A DNA stretch of 64,000 bases. It comes from Pseudomonas marincola. Its GTDB lineage: Bacteria > Pseudomonadota > Gammaproteobacteria > Pseudomonadales > Pseudomonadaceae. A program made the translations under genes and the position numbers. Below the pieces are notes generated by a model. The model did no database searches, was not told the DNA's origin, and saw nothing but the letters and a program-made list of their open reading frames with translations. This document shows, one piece after another, positions 17,232 through 26,616 of this stretch; within the stretch, counting starts at the first letter, position 1, and the number at the start of each line of letters is the position of its first letter. Where the stretch lies: contig NZ_FPBC01000011.1 in NCBI RefSeq assembly GCF_900116605.1, forward strand, positions 90,919 to 154,918, in the 5' to 3' direction.

Positions 17232-18197
17232 TCACGCTTCACAGCGGTTGACCTCCAACGTCACGTGCACCAGCTCCTTGATCCCCGCCAACTGAGCCTT
17301 GTAGTCGTCGGCTGAAGCCTCGCCATGGGTCACCACGCTGATAATGCAGGCGTATTGCGCACGGCCGACCCGCCACAGGTGCAAATCGCTGATCTGGGTG
17401 TCCGGTTGTTGCGCCACAATGGTGCGAATTCGCGCCACAACAGGGCTGTCCATCTCACGATCGAGCAGCACTTTGGCGGTTTCAATCAGCAAGCCCTTGG
17501 CCCAGATGGCGATGATCACTGAGCCGATAACGCCCATCAGCGGATCGAGCCAGTTCCAGCCAAACAACAAGCCGCCAGCCAGCGCCGCAATCGCCGCGAT
17601 GGAGGTCAGCGCGTCGGCCAGCACGTGAATAAATGCGGCATGCCGATTGAGATCACGCCCACGCTCGCCGTGATCGTGATCGTGATCGTGATCGTGATCG
17701 TGATGAGCATGACTGTGACCATGGCCGTGGTCATGCGCATGATCCTGATCGCGCAGCATCCAGGCCGACACCAGGTTCACCAAAAGGCCGATCACCGCCA
17801 CCAGCAAGGCCATGTCGAAGGCAATCTGCTGCGGATGCCAGAGCCGCAACAGTGACTCAAATGCCAGCATGGCCACCACTACAACCAGCAACACCGCACT
17901 GGCAAACCCCGCGAGGACCTCAACCTTGAACGTGCCGAAGGCGAAGCGCGGGTCGTGGGCGTATTTGCGCGCCAGAAAATAAGCCAGCGCCGTCATGCCC
18001 AGCGCCACCATGTGCGACGCCATGTGCCATCCGTCGGCCAACAGCGCCATGGAGTTGTACAGGTAACCCGCGACAATCTCCACCAGCATGGTGATGCCTG
18101 TGAGCGCTGCAACACGCCACGCCTGTTGCTCTGCATGGGTTTCCAGCGGGCGGTAGTTATGGTCGGGTTCCCAGCGCGCGTGATCACAGTCGTTCAT
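17232..18197 (-). CDS. dmeF: Cation diffusion facilitator, DmeF-like Co/Ni/Zn exporter
   Basis: 321-residue CDF protein with six membrane helices. The first metal-site motif is SMALLADGWHMASHMVAL; the second is HVLADALTSIAAI. Between TM4 and TM5 lies a His-rich cytoplasmic loop (HDHGHGHSHAHHDHDH...). It should export divalent metal ions, Co or Ni by resemblance to DmeF, in exchange for protons. The loop is encoded in part by six perfect copies of a six-base unit, so its length could change by slippage without breaking the frame. No metalloregulator is adjacent. Confidence 0.87.
   Translation of the reverse strand: MNDCDHARWEPDHNYRPLETHAEQQAWRVAALTGITMLVEIVAGYLYNSMALLADGWHMASHMVALGMTALAYFLARKYAHDPRFAFGTFKVEVLAGFASAVLLVVVVAMLAFESLLRLWHPQQIAFDMALLVAVIGLLVNLVSAWMLRDQDHAHDHGHGHSHAHHDHDHDHDHDHGERGRDLNRHAAFIHVLADALTSIAAIAALAGGLLFGWNWLDPLMGVIGSVIIAIWAKGLLIETAKVLLDREMDSPVVARIRTIVAQQPDTQISDLHLWRVGRAQYACIISVVTHGEASADDYKAQLAGIKELVHVTLEVNRCEA
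17669..17704. repeat. Hexanucleotide tandem repeat (cgtgat)6 in the exporter loop
   Basis: Six perfect copies of cgtgat, encoding alternating His-Asp in the metal-binding loop of the CDF exporter. A multiple of three keeps the frame when copies are gained or lost. Confidence 0.95.
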
Positions 18198-18335
18198 AGT
18201 TGCTCGCTTCGATGGTTGAGGCCGCGAAAACTTGTCGTTTCGAGACCGATAAGATTAAACCATCGGCGTTATAGGTGGAGCCAAACCCCCGACTCGGCCT
18301 AAAATCGCGGCCAAGACAGATTAGGAGCAGATTTT

Positions 18336-19115
18336 ATGTTGTTGGTGATTTCCCCGGCTAAAACCCTCGATTACGAGACGCCTTCGGTAACCGAGCGTTT
18401 TACCCTGCCAGAGCACCTCGACCATGCTCAAGACCTGATCACCCAGTTGCGCGACTTCTCGCCCCAGCAGATCGCCGAGTTGATGCACCTCTCCGACAAG
18501 CTCGCCGGCCTCAATGCCGCTCGCTTCGGCAGCTGGACGACAAATTTCACCACTGAAAACGCCAAGCAGGCCCTGCTCGCGTTCAAGGGTGATGTTTACA
18601 CCGGCCTCAATGCCGAAGATTTTGCCGAAGCGGATTTCGACTTCGCACAACAGCACCTGCGCATGCTTTCCGGCCTGTATGGCGTGCTGCGTCCGCTCGA
18701 CCTGATGCAGCCCTATCGCCTGGAAATGGGCACCAAACTGGCCAATCCGCGCGGCAAGGATCTTTACGCATTCTGGGGCGAGCGTATCAGCGGTTGGTTG
18801 AATCAAGCGCTGTCCGAGCAAGGCGATGACGTGTTGCTCAATCTGGCTTCCAATGAGTACTTCGGCGCGGTGAAGCGTAAGGCGCTGAATGCCCGCATCA
18901 TCAATACCGAATTCCGCGATTTGAAAAATGATCAGTACAAGATCATTAGTTTCTACGCCAAGAAAGCCCGTGGCCTGATGGCGCGCTACGTGATCAAGGA
19001 ACGCCTGCGCGACCCGCAGGGCCTCAAGGATTTCAATTATCAGGGCTACGCTTATTCGTCAGAGCGCTCAACGCCGGACAATCTGGTGTTCCTGCGCGAT
19101 CAGGCGCCCGAGTAA
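18336..19115 (+). CDS. yaaA: Peroxide stress protein YaaA (UPF0246)
   Basis: 259 residues matching the YaaA family from MLLVISPAKTLDYETPSVTE through LYGVLRPLDLMQPYRLEMGT and KARGLMARYVIKERL. YaaA lowers intracellular free iron under peroxide stress and binds DNA. A GGAG precedes the ATG. It is monocistronic, followed by a hairpin at 19132-19152. Confidence 0.92.
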   Translation: MLLVISPAKTLDYETPSVTERFTLPEHLDHAQDLITQLRDFSPQQIAELMHLSDKLAGLNAARFGSWTTNFTTENAKQALLAFKGDVYTGLNAEDFAEADFDFAQQHLRMLSGLYGVLRPLDLMQPYRLEMGTKLANPRGKDLYAFWGERISGWLNQALSEQGDDVLLNLASNEYFGAVKRKALNARIINTEFRDLKNDQYKIISFYAKKARGLMARYVIKERLRDPQGLKDFNYQGYAYSSERSTPDNLVFLRDQAPE

Positions 19116-19131
19116 ACGTCAGACAATATTA

Positions 19132-19152
19132 CGGCGCCGCAAAAGCGCCGTT
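19132..19152 (+). terminator. Possible terminator after yaaA
   Basis: Seven-base-pair GC-rich stem (19132-19138 with 19146-19152) 17 bases after the stop; the T run is poor. Confidence 0.45.
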
Positions 19153-19208
19153 AGTCTCACGCCTTGTGTAGTAGGATAAATGCACGCTCTCTCACAAGGC
19201 GAAAGACC

Positions 19209-19673
19209 ATGCTTTACGGCTCGATTCTGGTGCTCAGCTGGTTAATCCTGCTGATCCGCTACCCCAGCAAAGCGTTGCCCATTACGTTGATCGCCCTGAT
19301 CGGCCTGGGCATCGTTGCCGGCGTTGTGGTGTGGCAAGAAAGCCGCGAAAACCGCCACCTGGCCAATCTCGAATTACGCCTCAGCTACGATCCTCAGCGC
19401 TGCCCTGCCGATCGCCCGCTGGCTATAGACCTGACCAACTCAAGCAGCGCCGTGCTCACCGAACTGCAATGGCAGGTGGCGGCTTATCGTCCAGGCGACA
19501 GCGTCGATCTGGCTCAGGGCCTCTACGAAGCGCCGCGCTACAGCGGGCCAGGCGACTTGCAGCCGGGCGCCAGCTGGCAACACTGCATGCCATTGCCGAA
19601 CTTGCGCAGTGGGTATCGGCCCAGCAGCCTCGAGTTCAGGGCGCAACGCCTTCAAGGCAGTTTCGTGCAGTAG
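19209..19673 (+). CDS. Small membrane-anchored protein of unknown function
   Basis: 154 residues from the ATG at 19209. Two hydrophobic helices at the N-terminus (MLYGSILVLSWLILLIRYPS, then ITLIALIGLGIVAGVVVW) lead into a soluble domain with DLTNSSSAVLTELQWQVAAYRPGDS, which looks like a beta-sandwich. Related Pseudomonas proteins are often labelled multidrug transporter, but nothing in this sequence supports transport. It stands upstream of the short-chain dehydrogenase gene on the same strand. Confidence 0.7.
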   Translation: MLYGSILVLSWLILLIRYPSKALPITLIALIGLGIVAGVVVWQESRENRHLANLELRLSYDPQRCPADRPLAIDLTNSSSAVLTELQWQVAAYRPGDSVDLAQGLYEAPRYSGPGDLQPGASWQHCMPLPNLRSGYRPSSLEFRAQRLQGSFVQ

Positions 19674-19799
19674 GGCCGCGAACATCTTCGAACAAGCAGG
19701 CAATCAAGGTTTATCCAGCCATTTGCAAACGGTACGCTGGGCACAGGGAAGCTGAACTGGCATATTCAACACCTGCCATAACAACGATAAGGATGCCGC

Positions 19800-20633
19800 A
19801 TGACCCAGCCTGTAGCCCTGATAACCGGATGTTCCAGTGGTATTGGTCGTGCTTTGGCGGATGCCTATGGCAACGCCGGCTATAGCGTCTGGGCAACGGC
19901 TCGCAAAGCGGCGGATCTGGAGGCTCTCAGCGCAGCCGGATTCAACGCCGTCGAACTGGATGTGAATGACGCCAGCGCCATCGTCCAATTAGCGGCGCGC
20001 CTCGAGACGCAGGCGGGCGGTCTCGATGTATTGATCAACAACGCCGGCTACGGCGCCATGGGCCCGCTGCTTGATGGCGGCGCAGAGGCCATGCGCCGGC
20101 AGTTTGAAACCAACGTATTCTCACTGATCGAAATCACCCGCGCGGTGTTCCCGCTGCTGCGCCAACGCAAAGGCCTGGTGATCAATATCGGCAGCGTTTC
20201 TGGGGTGTTGGTGACTCCGTTTGCAGGAACCTACTGCGCCTCGAAAGCGGCAGTGCACGCGCTATCCGACGCCCTGCGTCTTGAGCTTGCGCCCTTCTCG
20301 ATTAACGTCATGGAGGTGCAGCCGGGGGCGATTGCTTCAAGCTTCGGCGCCAATGCCAGCCGCGAGGCTGAACAACTGATCAGCGAAGGCTCGCCGTGGT
20401 GGCCGCTGCGCGAGGGGATTCGCGCCCGCGCCAACGCCTCACAAGACAATCCGACACCGGCCACAGACGTAGCCCGGGATATTCTGGCTGCCAGCCAACG
20501 CACCAATCCGCCACGTTTGCTGCGCCTCGGCAATGGCAGCCGGGCTCTGCCGCTGCTGGCCGCGCTATTACCCAAGAACCTGCTGGAGCATGCTTTGAAG
20601 AAACGCTTCGGTCTCAATAGGCAATTATCATGA
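19800..20633 (+). CDS. Short-chain dehydrogenase/reductase
   Basis: 277-residue classical SDR. The nucleotide-binding motif is ALITGCSSGIGRALADAYGN, followed by DVLINNAGYGAMG, the catalytic Ser in INIGSVSGVL and the YxxxK pair in YCASKAAVHAL. An A/R-rich cofactor segment (ATARKAADLEAL) suggests NADP(H). Substrate unknown. Its stop overlaps the start of the next gene (ATGA), so the two are coupled. Confidence 0.88.
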   Translation: MTQPVALITGCSSGIGRALADAYGNAGYSVWATARKAADLEALSAAGFNAVELDVNDASAIVQLAARLETQAGGLDVLINNAGYGAMGPLLDGGAEAMRRQFETNVFSLIEITRAVFPLLRQRKGLVINIGSVSGVLVTPFAGTYCASKAAVHALSDALRLELAPFSINVMEVQPGAIASSFGANASREAEQLISEGSPWWPLREGIRARANASQDNPTPATDVARDILAASQRTNPPRLLRLGNGSRALPLLAALLPKNLLEHALKKRFGLNRQLS

Positions 20634-21043
20634 AGACTTCTATCGAGCGCGTACCCTCGATGATCCACTACGCCGTGGGCGGTGTGATCGCGGCATTCGG
20701 CTTCAACCTGATGGCGCGCCTATTGCTCAAGCTCGGCGGTTTTCCGGCTACTCTGGTGGCGGCGCTCCTGACTGGTTTACTGCTGCTCATCGCGTTTCGC
20801 TGGATGCATCGCCGGCCGATGAACTGGAAAGAGCGCCTGCGTTTGGTGCTGTGCTACGCGGGGATTTTAGGCGGCCTGTATATCGGCCTGTTCGCCATGA
20901 TGATGCTCAAGGAGTCACCGGGCCTTGGCGGTCAGGTGCTGTTTGTCGCGCATTACCTGATCTACCCGATTGCGCTGATTATCTGCATCTCGCCGCACTG
21001 GTCACGTCTGTTTCGCCGCAAGAAGACCACACCGGCTAAATAG
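20630..21043 (+). CDS. Small integral membrane protein, unknown
   Basis: 137 residues with about four hydrophobic helices (YAVGGVIAAFGFNLMARLLL, TLVAALLTGLLLLIAF, LVLCYAGILGGLYIGLFAMM, FVAHYLIYPIALIICIS) and a basic C-terminus (RLFRRKKTTPAK). It overlaps the SDR stop by four bases, implying co-translation. I do not recognise the family. Confidence 0.7.
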   Translation: MKTSIERVPSMIHYAVGGVIAAFGFNLMARLLLKLGGFPATLVAALLTGLLLLIAFRWMHRRPMNWKERLRLVLCYAGILGGLYIGLFAMMMLKESPGLGGQVLFVAHYLIYPIALIICISPHWSRLFRRKKTTPAK

Positions 21044-21051
21044 CCATCGAC

Positions 21052-21079
21052 TTGGGCGATCAATTCGCTGATCGCCCAA
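21052..21079. terminator. Bidirectional hairpin terminator
   Basis: Eleven-base-pair perfect stem (21052-21062 with 21069-21079) between two convergent genes; T tracts are short. Confidence 0.6.
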
Positions 21080-21090
21080 CCGACTTAGCG

Positions 21091-21996
21091 CTACTGCTGT
21101 CCGCCAGCGGCTTGCAAGGCAGGCGCTGCTCGCGGTTTGCGGAACACCAGAATATTACCGAGCATGACCAGCACCAGCCCGCATAGCGCCGGCGCTGTCC
21201 ATTGATAGCCCTCGACGAACACCGAAATATTCAACGCGACCACTGGGAACAGCACCGTGCAATACGCGGCGCGTTCAGGGCCCATGCGCCCGACCAAGGT
21301 CAGGTAGGCGGTAAAGCCGATCACCGAACCGGGAATCGCCAGATACAACAGTGTGCCGATATAGCGGGTGTTCCACTCGAAAGCGAACGGCGTACCGCTC
21401 ACCACGCAAATGGCCACTAAAAACAGCGCGCCGTAGAACATACCCCACGCATTGGTGGTCATCGGTCGCAAGCCAGCTTTCTGCTGCAAACTCGAGAGCA
21501 TGTTGCCCGCCGAAAAACACAGCGTGCCAATCACTGCCAGGCCAATCCCCAACAGTGTTTCGCGGCTGGCTTCGTGGCCGGATAGTTCGGGCCAGAACAG
21601 CAACGCCAACCCGCTCAAACCCAACGCACCTCCGAGCAGCACGTTACTGGCAATTTTCTGTTTGAAGAACACCCGCGCATTCAGCGCATTCCACAGCGTG
21701 GCGGTGGAGAAAATCACTGACACCAGCCCGCTGGGAATCCATTGGCTGGCAGTGTAGAAACACATGAAATTAATGCAGAACAAGCACAAACCCTGTGCAG
21801 CGCACACCAGATGGGCGCGGCCATGCATTTTTTGCAGGCGTCGGCTTAACAGCAAAATCGCAAACAACACGGCGGCGGCCAAGCCAAAGCGATAGGCGAT
21901 GGAGGCAGGGATAGCCACCACGCCAAGTTGCAGCTTCAGGGCGATCCAGGTTGTGCCCCAAATCAGCACAGTCATCAGGTACAGCGAAATATTCAT
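21091..21996 (-). CDS. DMT superfamily (EamA) exporter
   Basis: 301 residues with ten hydrophobic helices in two EamA repeats (MNISLYLMTVLIWGTTWIAL... and SLQQKAGLRPMTTNAWGMFYG...). Proteins of this family export amino acids or other metabolites; the substrate is unknown. The ATG at 21996 has GGGAG eight bases ahead and fits the family start; the longer reading from 22056 adds a basic, non-family tail. It is divergent from an AraC-type regulator, which may control it. Confidence 0.85.
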   Translation of the reverse strand: MNISLYLMTVLIWGTTWIALKLQLGVVAIPASIAYRFGLAAAVLFAILLLSRRLQKMHGRAHLVCAAQGLCLFCINFMCFYTASQWIPSGLVSVIFSTATLWNALNARVFFKQKIASNVLLGGALGLSGLALLFWPELSGHEASRETLLGIGLAVIGTLCFSAGNMLSSLQQKAGLRPMTTNAWGMFYGALFLVAICVVSGTPFAFEWNTRYIGTLLYLAIPGSVIGFTAYLTLVGRMGPERAAYCTVLFPVVALNISVFVEGYQWTAPALCGLVLVMLGNILVFRKPRAAPALQAAGGQQ

Positions 21997-22234
21997 TACC
22001 CAGCTCCCATTCAATGCGCCAATTCTGCGCTGAGAGCGGTGGCTGCGCTTGCACAAACTTGCGCACTTGTGAGCGGATCACCCGGCCCGGCAACTAGCAA
22101 AATCTTGCGCTTTTTAGCCGCTGGGGGCTGGCAGACACGCATTGGCGGCGTAGCATAGTGGCAATTGGGCACCCCGAATAACCGGCCAGCACGTCATTGG
22201 CGCCGCCGTTTCGGGCCGCCTCCCAGGAAAGCGT

Positions 22235-23125
22235 ATGCCACCCATAGAACAACTCCACGTATTTCAGAGCATGAACAGCTCACCCAATGCCCGCCTGCAT
22301 CACACTGCAGAGTTGGGTGACGGGCTGTCGGCTGCGATCTGGAGTAACCATCACGACACCCGCAGCTATCTCGCGCCGAGCCATCACACGCTGTCGTGCT
22401 ATCTGGCCGGTGGCACTGGCACTTTCCGCGCCGAGCGGCCGGACCAAAAAGGCGCGCCTGGCAAGCTTTGTGTGATGCCCGCCGAGCACCAATCGTCCTG
22501 GGTAATCAACGGCGAGATTCAACTGGCGCACCTGTACATCAGCCAGGAGCAATTCGCTCTTGCTGCCGTGCGCACGCTCGACCGCGAACCGCGCGAGCTG
22601 CAATTGCGTGAATCCACCTTTGTCGATGATCCGGATCAGGCCGAACGCTTCCGCCAACTGACTCAACTCAACTGGGATGAGCCAGCCGAGCGATTGCTCA
22701 CCAGCAGCCTCGCCCACAGCATGCTCAGCCATGCATTGCTGTCGCAAGTCAGCCGCCGTGAAGGCCTGCAATTACGCGGCGGTCTGGCACCTGCGCACCG
22801 CAAGCGTCTGCGCGACTATATCCAGGCCAATCTTGATCAACCGCTGACACTGGGCCATCTGGCGGGATTGTGCGCGCTTTCCGAGTACCACTTTGCGCGC
22901 ATGTTCAACTTGAGCTTTGGCTTGCCGCCGCATCGTTATGTGCTCAACCAACGCCTGCAACATGCGCAATTCCTGCTGCGCAGCAGCGCTCTGGAGTTTG
23001 CTGAAATAGCCCTGGCGTGTGGTTTTTCCAGTGCCAGTCATTTCAGCAATCGCTTTCGTCAGGCATTCAATGCCACGCCGAGCCAATACCGCCAAAGCGT
23101 CGCCGGCAACTCGCTGGCGCGTTAA
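22235..23125 (+). CDS. AraC family transcriptional regulator
   Basis: 296 residues: an N-terminal sensor region of about 170 residues (SWVINGEIQLAHLYISQEQF) and a C-terminal double helix-turn-helix of the AraC type (LGHLAGLCALSEYHFARMFN, then EIALACGFSSASHFSNRFRQ with PSQYRQS). An AGGAAAG precedes the ATG. It is divergent from the EamA exporter gene, which is its likely target. The ligand is unknown. Confidence 0.88.
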   Translation: MPPIEQLHVFQSMNSSPNARLHHTAELGDGLSAAIWSNHHDTRSYLAPSHHTLSCYLAGGTGTFRAERPDQKGAPGKLCVMPAEHQSSWVINGEIQLAHLYISQEQFALAAVRTLDREPRELQLRESTFVDDPDQAERFRQLTQLNWDEPAERLLTSSLAHSMLSHALLSQVSRREGLQLRGGLAPAHRKRLRDYIQANLDQPLTLGHLAGLCALSEYHFARMFNLSFGLPPHRYVLNQRLQHAQFLLRSSALEFAEIALACGFSSASHFSNRFRQAFNATPSQYRQSVAGNSLAR

Positions 23126-23275
23126 TTACCTGCAAATAACAGGCATCGGCACCGATTGCAGCGATTTCGTCTGCTGATCGCCGCAAGCCTTCCCAGCTGT
23201 GTCAAAATCGTCTGCTTTCCTCTTGTTTAAGTGTTGGCATGTCGACAGTGAATGCTGACTAGGGTTAACAGCACG

Positions 23276-25609
23276 ATGAGCCAGAATGCGCCGTCCCTGG
23301 ATACTGCCGGACTGTTGGAGGAGCGCCTTGAAGGCGTCTCCCCTCGCGCGGTGCTGTCGCTTGGCAGCCACGTGCGCGTGCACTTCGATGCGCGCAAGGC
23401 CCGTATGCAGGAACAAACCCAGCACCGTGCTGCGCTGGCATTCGACTATCAGGGCCATCTGGCCTTCGGTAAAGCCCCTAAAGACCTGATCGTAAAACGC
23501 CCTGGTGAAATCCCGCTGCGCATAATCCGCAACCCGCAAGCGGAAGCCGCAATGCGCCAACACCTGCTCGACTGCGGTTTGAAAATATCGCTGCGCCAGA
23601 GCGAAGCGCTGGGCGACCATCCCGGCGAACACTTCGAGCTGGGCAATGAAGGCGCCTGGCTGACATTCACCAAACAGCATCTGCCCGAACTGCGCGAGGC
23701 CGGGTGGCTGATCGAAATGGACGACGACTTCTACTTCAACCTCAGCGAGATTGAAGATTGGTACGCCGACATCGAGCAGGCACCCGAGCATGACTGGTTC
23801 GATCTGGAGTTGGGTATCGAGGTTGAAGGCCAGCGCATCAGCTTGCTGCCAATTCTGCTGCAGGCAATTCGCAAGAACCCCAACCTGCTCAATGGCGAAG
23901 CACTGGCCCTGCGCCGCGACGATGAAATGCTGCTGGTGACCCTGCCCCAGAACAAGCAACGCGTGGCGCTGCCCTTTTCACGGCTAAAGCCGCTGCTGGC
24001 GACGCTCGGCGAATTGTTCTTTCGCGAACCGGGCGAAACCAGCCAATCCTTGCGCCTGCCGCGAGCCGACGCGGCGCGCCTGATTGCACTCGAACAAGGC
24101 CCGGCAATTCACTGGCAAGGCGGCGAGCAACTGCGCGGCTTTGCCCAGCGCTTGCAGGCCTACAGCGACAAAACCGTAAGCCCGCCCGAAGGCTTGCAGG
24201 CGCAACTGCGGCCCTATCAAGTGCATGGCTTGGCCTGGATGCAAGCGCTTGCCGAATTAGAGGTAGGCGGCGTACTGGCCGATGACATGGGTCTGGGCAA
24301 GACCGTGCAGACGCTAGCGCATATCCTCTGTGAAAAGCAGGCCGGGCGTTTGCAGCAGCCCGCGCTGATCATCATGCCGACCAGCCTGATTCCCAACTGG
24401 CAGGACGAAGCCGAACGCTTCACCCCGCAACTGAAAGTGCTGGCTTTGCATGGCATCAAGCGGCGCAATCAGTTCAAGCACATCGGCGAGTACGACATTA
24501 TTCTGAGCACCTATGCCCTGCTCCCGCGCGACCTCAAAATGCTCGGCGCACACAGTTATCATCTGGTGATTCTGGATGAAGCGCAGAACATCAAGAACCC
24601 GCGCAGCAAGGCCGCTCAAGCCGCCTCCCAACTGAAAACCGAACGCCGTCTGTGCCTGACCGGCACGCCGCTGGAGAATCACCTTGGCGAGCTTTGGTCG
24701 CTGTTCAACTTTCTGATGCCGGGCTGGCTGGGCGACAGCAAAAGCTTCAATCACGATTACCGCACGCCGATTGAAAAGAACGCCAACAGCCAGCGTTTGG
24801 CGCATTTGCATGGGCGCATCAAGCCGTTCGTGCTGCGCCGCAAGAAAGAACAAGTCGCCACCGAGTTGCCCGCAAAAACCGAAATCACCCAATGGGTCGA
24901 CCTGACGCCGACTCAGCGCGATCGCTACGAAACCCTGCGTCTGGTGATGGATAAAAAGGTCCGCGACGAGATCGCCCGACTGGGTCTGGCGCGCAGCCAG
25001 ATAGTCATTCTCGAAGCGCTGCTTCGCTTGCGTCAGGCCTGTTGCGATCTGCGTTTGCTGGGCGATGAGTCCAGCACGCTGAAAGCCTCGGACTCAGGCA
25101 AGCTGACGTCATTGCTGAACATGCTTGAGGAGCTGACGCAGGAAGGTCGCCGCGTGCTGCTGTTCTCGCAATTCACCTCAATGCTCGACCTGATCGCCTC
25201 TGAGCTGAAAGAGCGCGGCATCAGCTACGGCAAACTGACCGGCGCCACCCAAGACCGGCGCTCGCCGGTGCATGACTTTCAGGCTGGCGAATTCTCGGTG
25301 TTTCTGATCAGCCTCAAGGCCGGTGGCGTTGGCCTCAACCTGACGGCCGCCGATACCGTTATCCACTTCGACCCGTGGTGGAATCCGGCAGCCGAAGCAC
25401 AGGCCAGCGACCGCGCCTACCGGATCGGCCAAGAAAAGCCGGTGTTCGTCTACAAGATGATCAGCCGCGGCACCGTCGAAGAGAAAATCCAGTTGTTGCA
25501 GCACACCAAGGCCAATCTGGCCCGTGGCGTACTTGAAGGCGGCAGCCTGGAACAGTGGCAGATCAGCGAAGAGGATCTGGCGGCACTGTTCGCACCACTC
25601 GACAAATAA
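23276..25609 (+). CDS. SNF2-family helicase/ATPase
   Basis: 777 residues from the ATG at 23276 (MSQNAPSLDTAGLLEERLEG); a start at 23252 would add eight residues. An N-terminal half without a named domain precedes the Swi2/Snf2 core: motif I ADDMGLGKTVQTLAH, motif II ILDEAQNIKN, motif III LTGTPLENHLGELW, motif V SLKAGGVGLNLTAAD and motif VI QASDRAYRIGQEKPV. Members translocate on double-stranded DNA and remodel protein-DNA complexes. It is longer than bare SNF2 cores but shows no methylase or nuclease domain and no phage-defence neighbours. Confidence 0.88.
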   Translation: MSQNAPSLDTAGLLEERLEGVSPRAVLSLGSHVRVHFDARKARMQEQTQHRAALAFDYQGHLAFGKAPKDLIVKRPGEIPLRIIRNPQAEAAMRQHLLDCGLKISLRQSEALGDHPGEHFELGNEGAWLTFTKQHLPELREAGWLIEMDDDFYFNLSEIEDWYADIEQAPEHDWFDLELGIEVEGQRISLLPILLQAIRKNPNLLNGEALALRRDDEMLLVTLPQNKQRVALPFSRLKPLLATLGELFFREPGETSQSLRLPRADAARLIALEQGPAIHWQGGEQLRGFAQRLQAYSDKTVSPPEGLQAQLRPYQVHGLAWMQALAELEVGGVLADDMGLGKTVQTLAHILCEKQAGRLQQPALIIMPTSLIPNWQDEAERFTPQLKVLALHGIKRRNQFKHIGEYDIILSTYALLPRDLKMLGAHSYHLVILDEAQNIKNPRSKAAQAASQLKTERRLCLTGTPLENHLGELWSLFNFLMPGWLGDSKSFNHDYRTPIEKNANSQRLAHLHGRIKPFVLRRKKEQVATELPAKTEITQWVDLTPTQRDRYETLRLVMDKKVRDEIARLGLARSQIVILEALLRLRQACCDLRLLGDESSTLKASDSGKLTSLLNMLEELTQEGRRVLLFSQFTSMLDLIASELKERGISYGKLTGATQDRRSPVHDFQAGEFSVFLISLKAGGVGLNLTAADTVIHFDPWWNPAAEAQASDRAYRIGQEKPVFVYKMISRGTVEEKIQLLQHTKANLARGVLEGGSLEQWQISEEDLAALFAPLDK

Positions 25610-25623
25610 GCGCTTTTGGCCGC

Positions 25624-25652
25624 TGGCAGCACTCCGCGACAGAGTGCTGCCA
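25624..25652. terminator. Hairpin between convergent genes
   Basis: Eleven-base-pair stem (25624-25634 with 25642-25652), seven-base loop, 15 bases after the SNF2 stop; T tracts are weak on both strands. Confidence 0.6.
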
Positions 25653-25664
25653 AACAGCCGATGA

Positions 25665-26138
25665 TTAATGGCTCTCGGCTTTATCCTTGACCACATCACC
25701 GGTGGCGTCGATCGGCTTGCTCGACGGGTAGCGGTAAGACGCATAGCGCACTGCAAGCACCGACAAGGCCAGCAGGAATATGCCACCGCAGGCATAAACC
25801 AAACCCACGTCCGGCGCCTTGTGATGCGATACATCGCCAATCAGATAACGCGTCAGCGCGGTGATCGCCACATACAGCAGAAAGCGGATAGGCAAGTGAT
25901 TGGTCTTGAAGTAAATCCCGACCATCGCCCCCAGTTCCAGGTAGATAAATAACAGCAGCACGCCATCGACACTGGCGTGGCCTTTTTCGAGCATCTCCAT
26001 AAAGGCAATGATCGACGCCCACGCCGTGACGCCGCCGATGGCAAACAGCCCAATGTAGTGGAACCCTTCCACCAGCAGATTACCGATCGAGTTTGCGCTT
26101 TTGTGCATTTGCTGCCTGGTGTTATCCACCCATTTCAT
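25665..26138 (-). CDS. PsiE-like phosphate-starvation-inducible membrane protein
   Basis: 157 residues with four hydrophobic helices and the family core FIYLELGAMVGIYFKTNHLPIRFLLYVAITALTRYLIGD (25860-25990 region), as in PsiE. Function is not established in any organism; E. coli psiE responds to phosphate and cAMP-CRP. The ATG at 26138 has AGGAAG ahead of it; an in-frame start at 26276 adds non-family sequence. Confidence 0.85.
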   Translation of the reverse strand: MKWVDNTRQQMHKSANSIGNLLVEGFHYIGLFAIGGVTAWASIIAFMEMLEKGHASVDGVLLLFIYLELGAMVGIYFKTNHLPIRFLLYVAITALTRYLIGDVSHHKAPDVGLVYACGGIFLLALSVLAVRYASYRYPSSKPIDATGDVVKDKAESH

Positions 26139-26616
26139 AGCCACTTCCTTAACGTTGAACCGACCCGCACGCAGACCAAAATACAACTCAGGACACCCGC
26201 AACTTCGGGACGAACCGGTGATTATGGGGCGCGAAAATATTGCTGAATTGATGCGCGCATAATGCCGTGAAAGCATTACATTTACTACGCAGCGCGGCCT
26301 CTGACGACTTAATAATTAGCCGCGTTGAGCAAGACCACCCGGGCAATTCGTGCTTCACTGAAATGCCAGTAATCGGCAGCCACACTTAACATTTCGCACT
26401 GACATCAAGTTTGGCCCGATTCGCTCCGATAAGTAATCAGCGCTCTCGGTTTTGTGCGGTACGGCATGATTGCTGCTGTTCAAAACCGCTGGAATTCTTT
26501 AAGCTACAAATACTGTATAAATAAACAGCTAAAGAGCCTGCAAACACACCGCGCCAGCCGCGTGCTTTTGCAGAGCTCCTGAATGTAATTAATCAGCGTG
26601 AAGGTAGAGGTGATGA
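26139..26616. other. Divergent intergenic region psiE-like / yebG
   Basis: 478 bases. The right part (26480-26616) holds the yebG promoter and LexA box. The left part should hold the psiE-like promoter. I see no gene or repeat in 26139-26480. Confidence 0.4.
26511..26530. promoter_or_regulatory. LexA (SOS) box upstream of yebG
   Basis: TACTGTATAAATAAACAGCT: the core CTG-N10-CAG at 26513-26528 is a complete gammaproteobacterial LexA site and overlaps a TATAAA-like -10 element. It lies about 90 bases before the yebG start. Confidence 0.88.

Noticed and set aside
17669..17704. CRISPR-like or integration repeat
   Set aside because: The six-base tandem units are in frame inside the exporter gene and have no spacers.
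23276..25609. Anti-phage defence role for the SNF2 helicase
   Set aside because: It has no nuclease, methylase or other defence partner; neighbours are a regulator and a PsiE-like protein.
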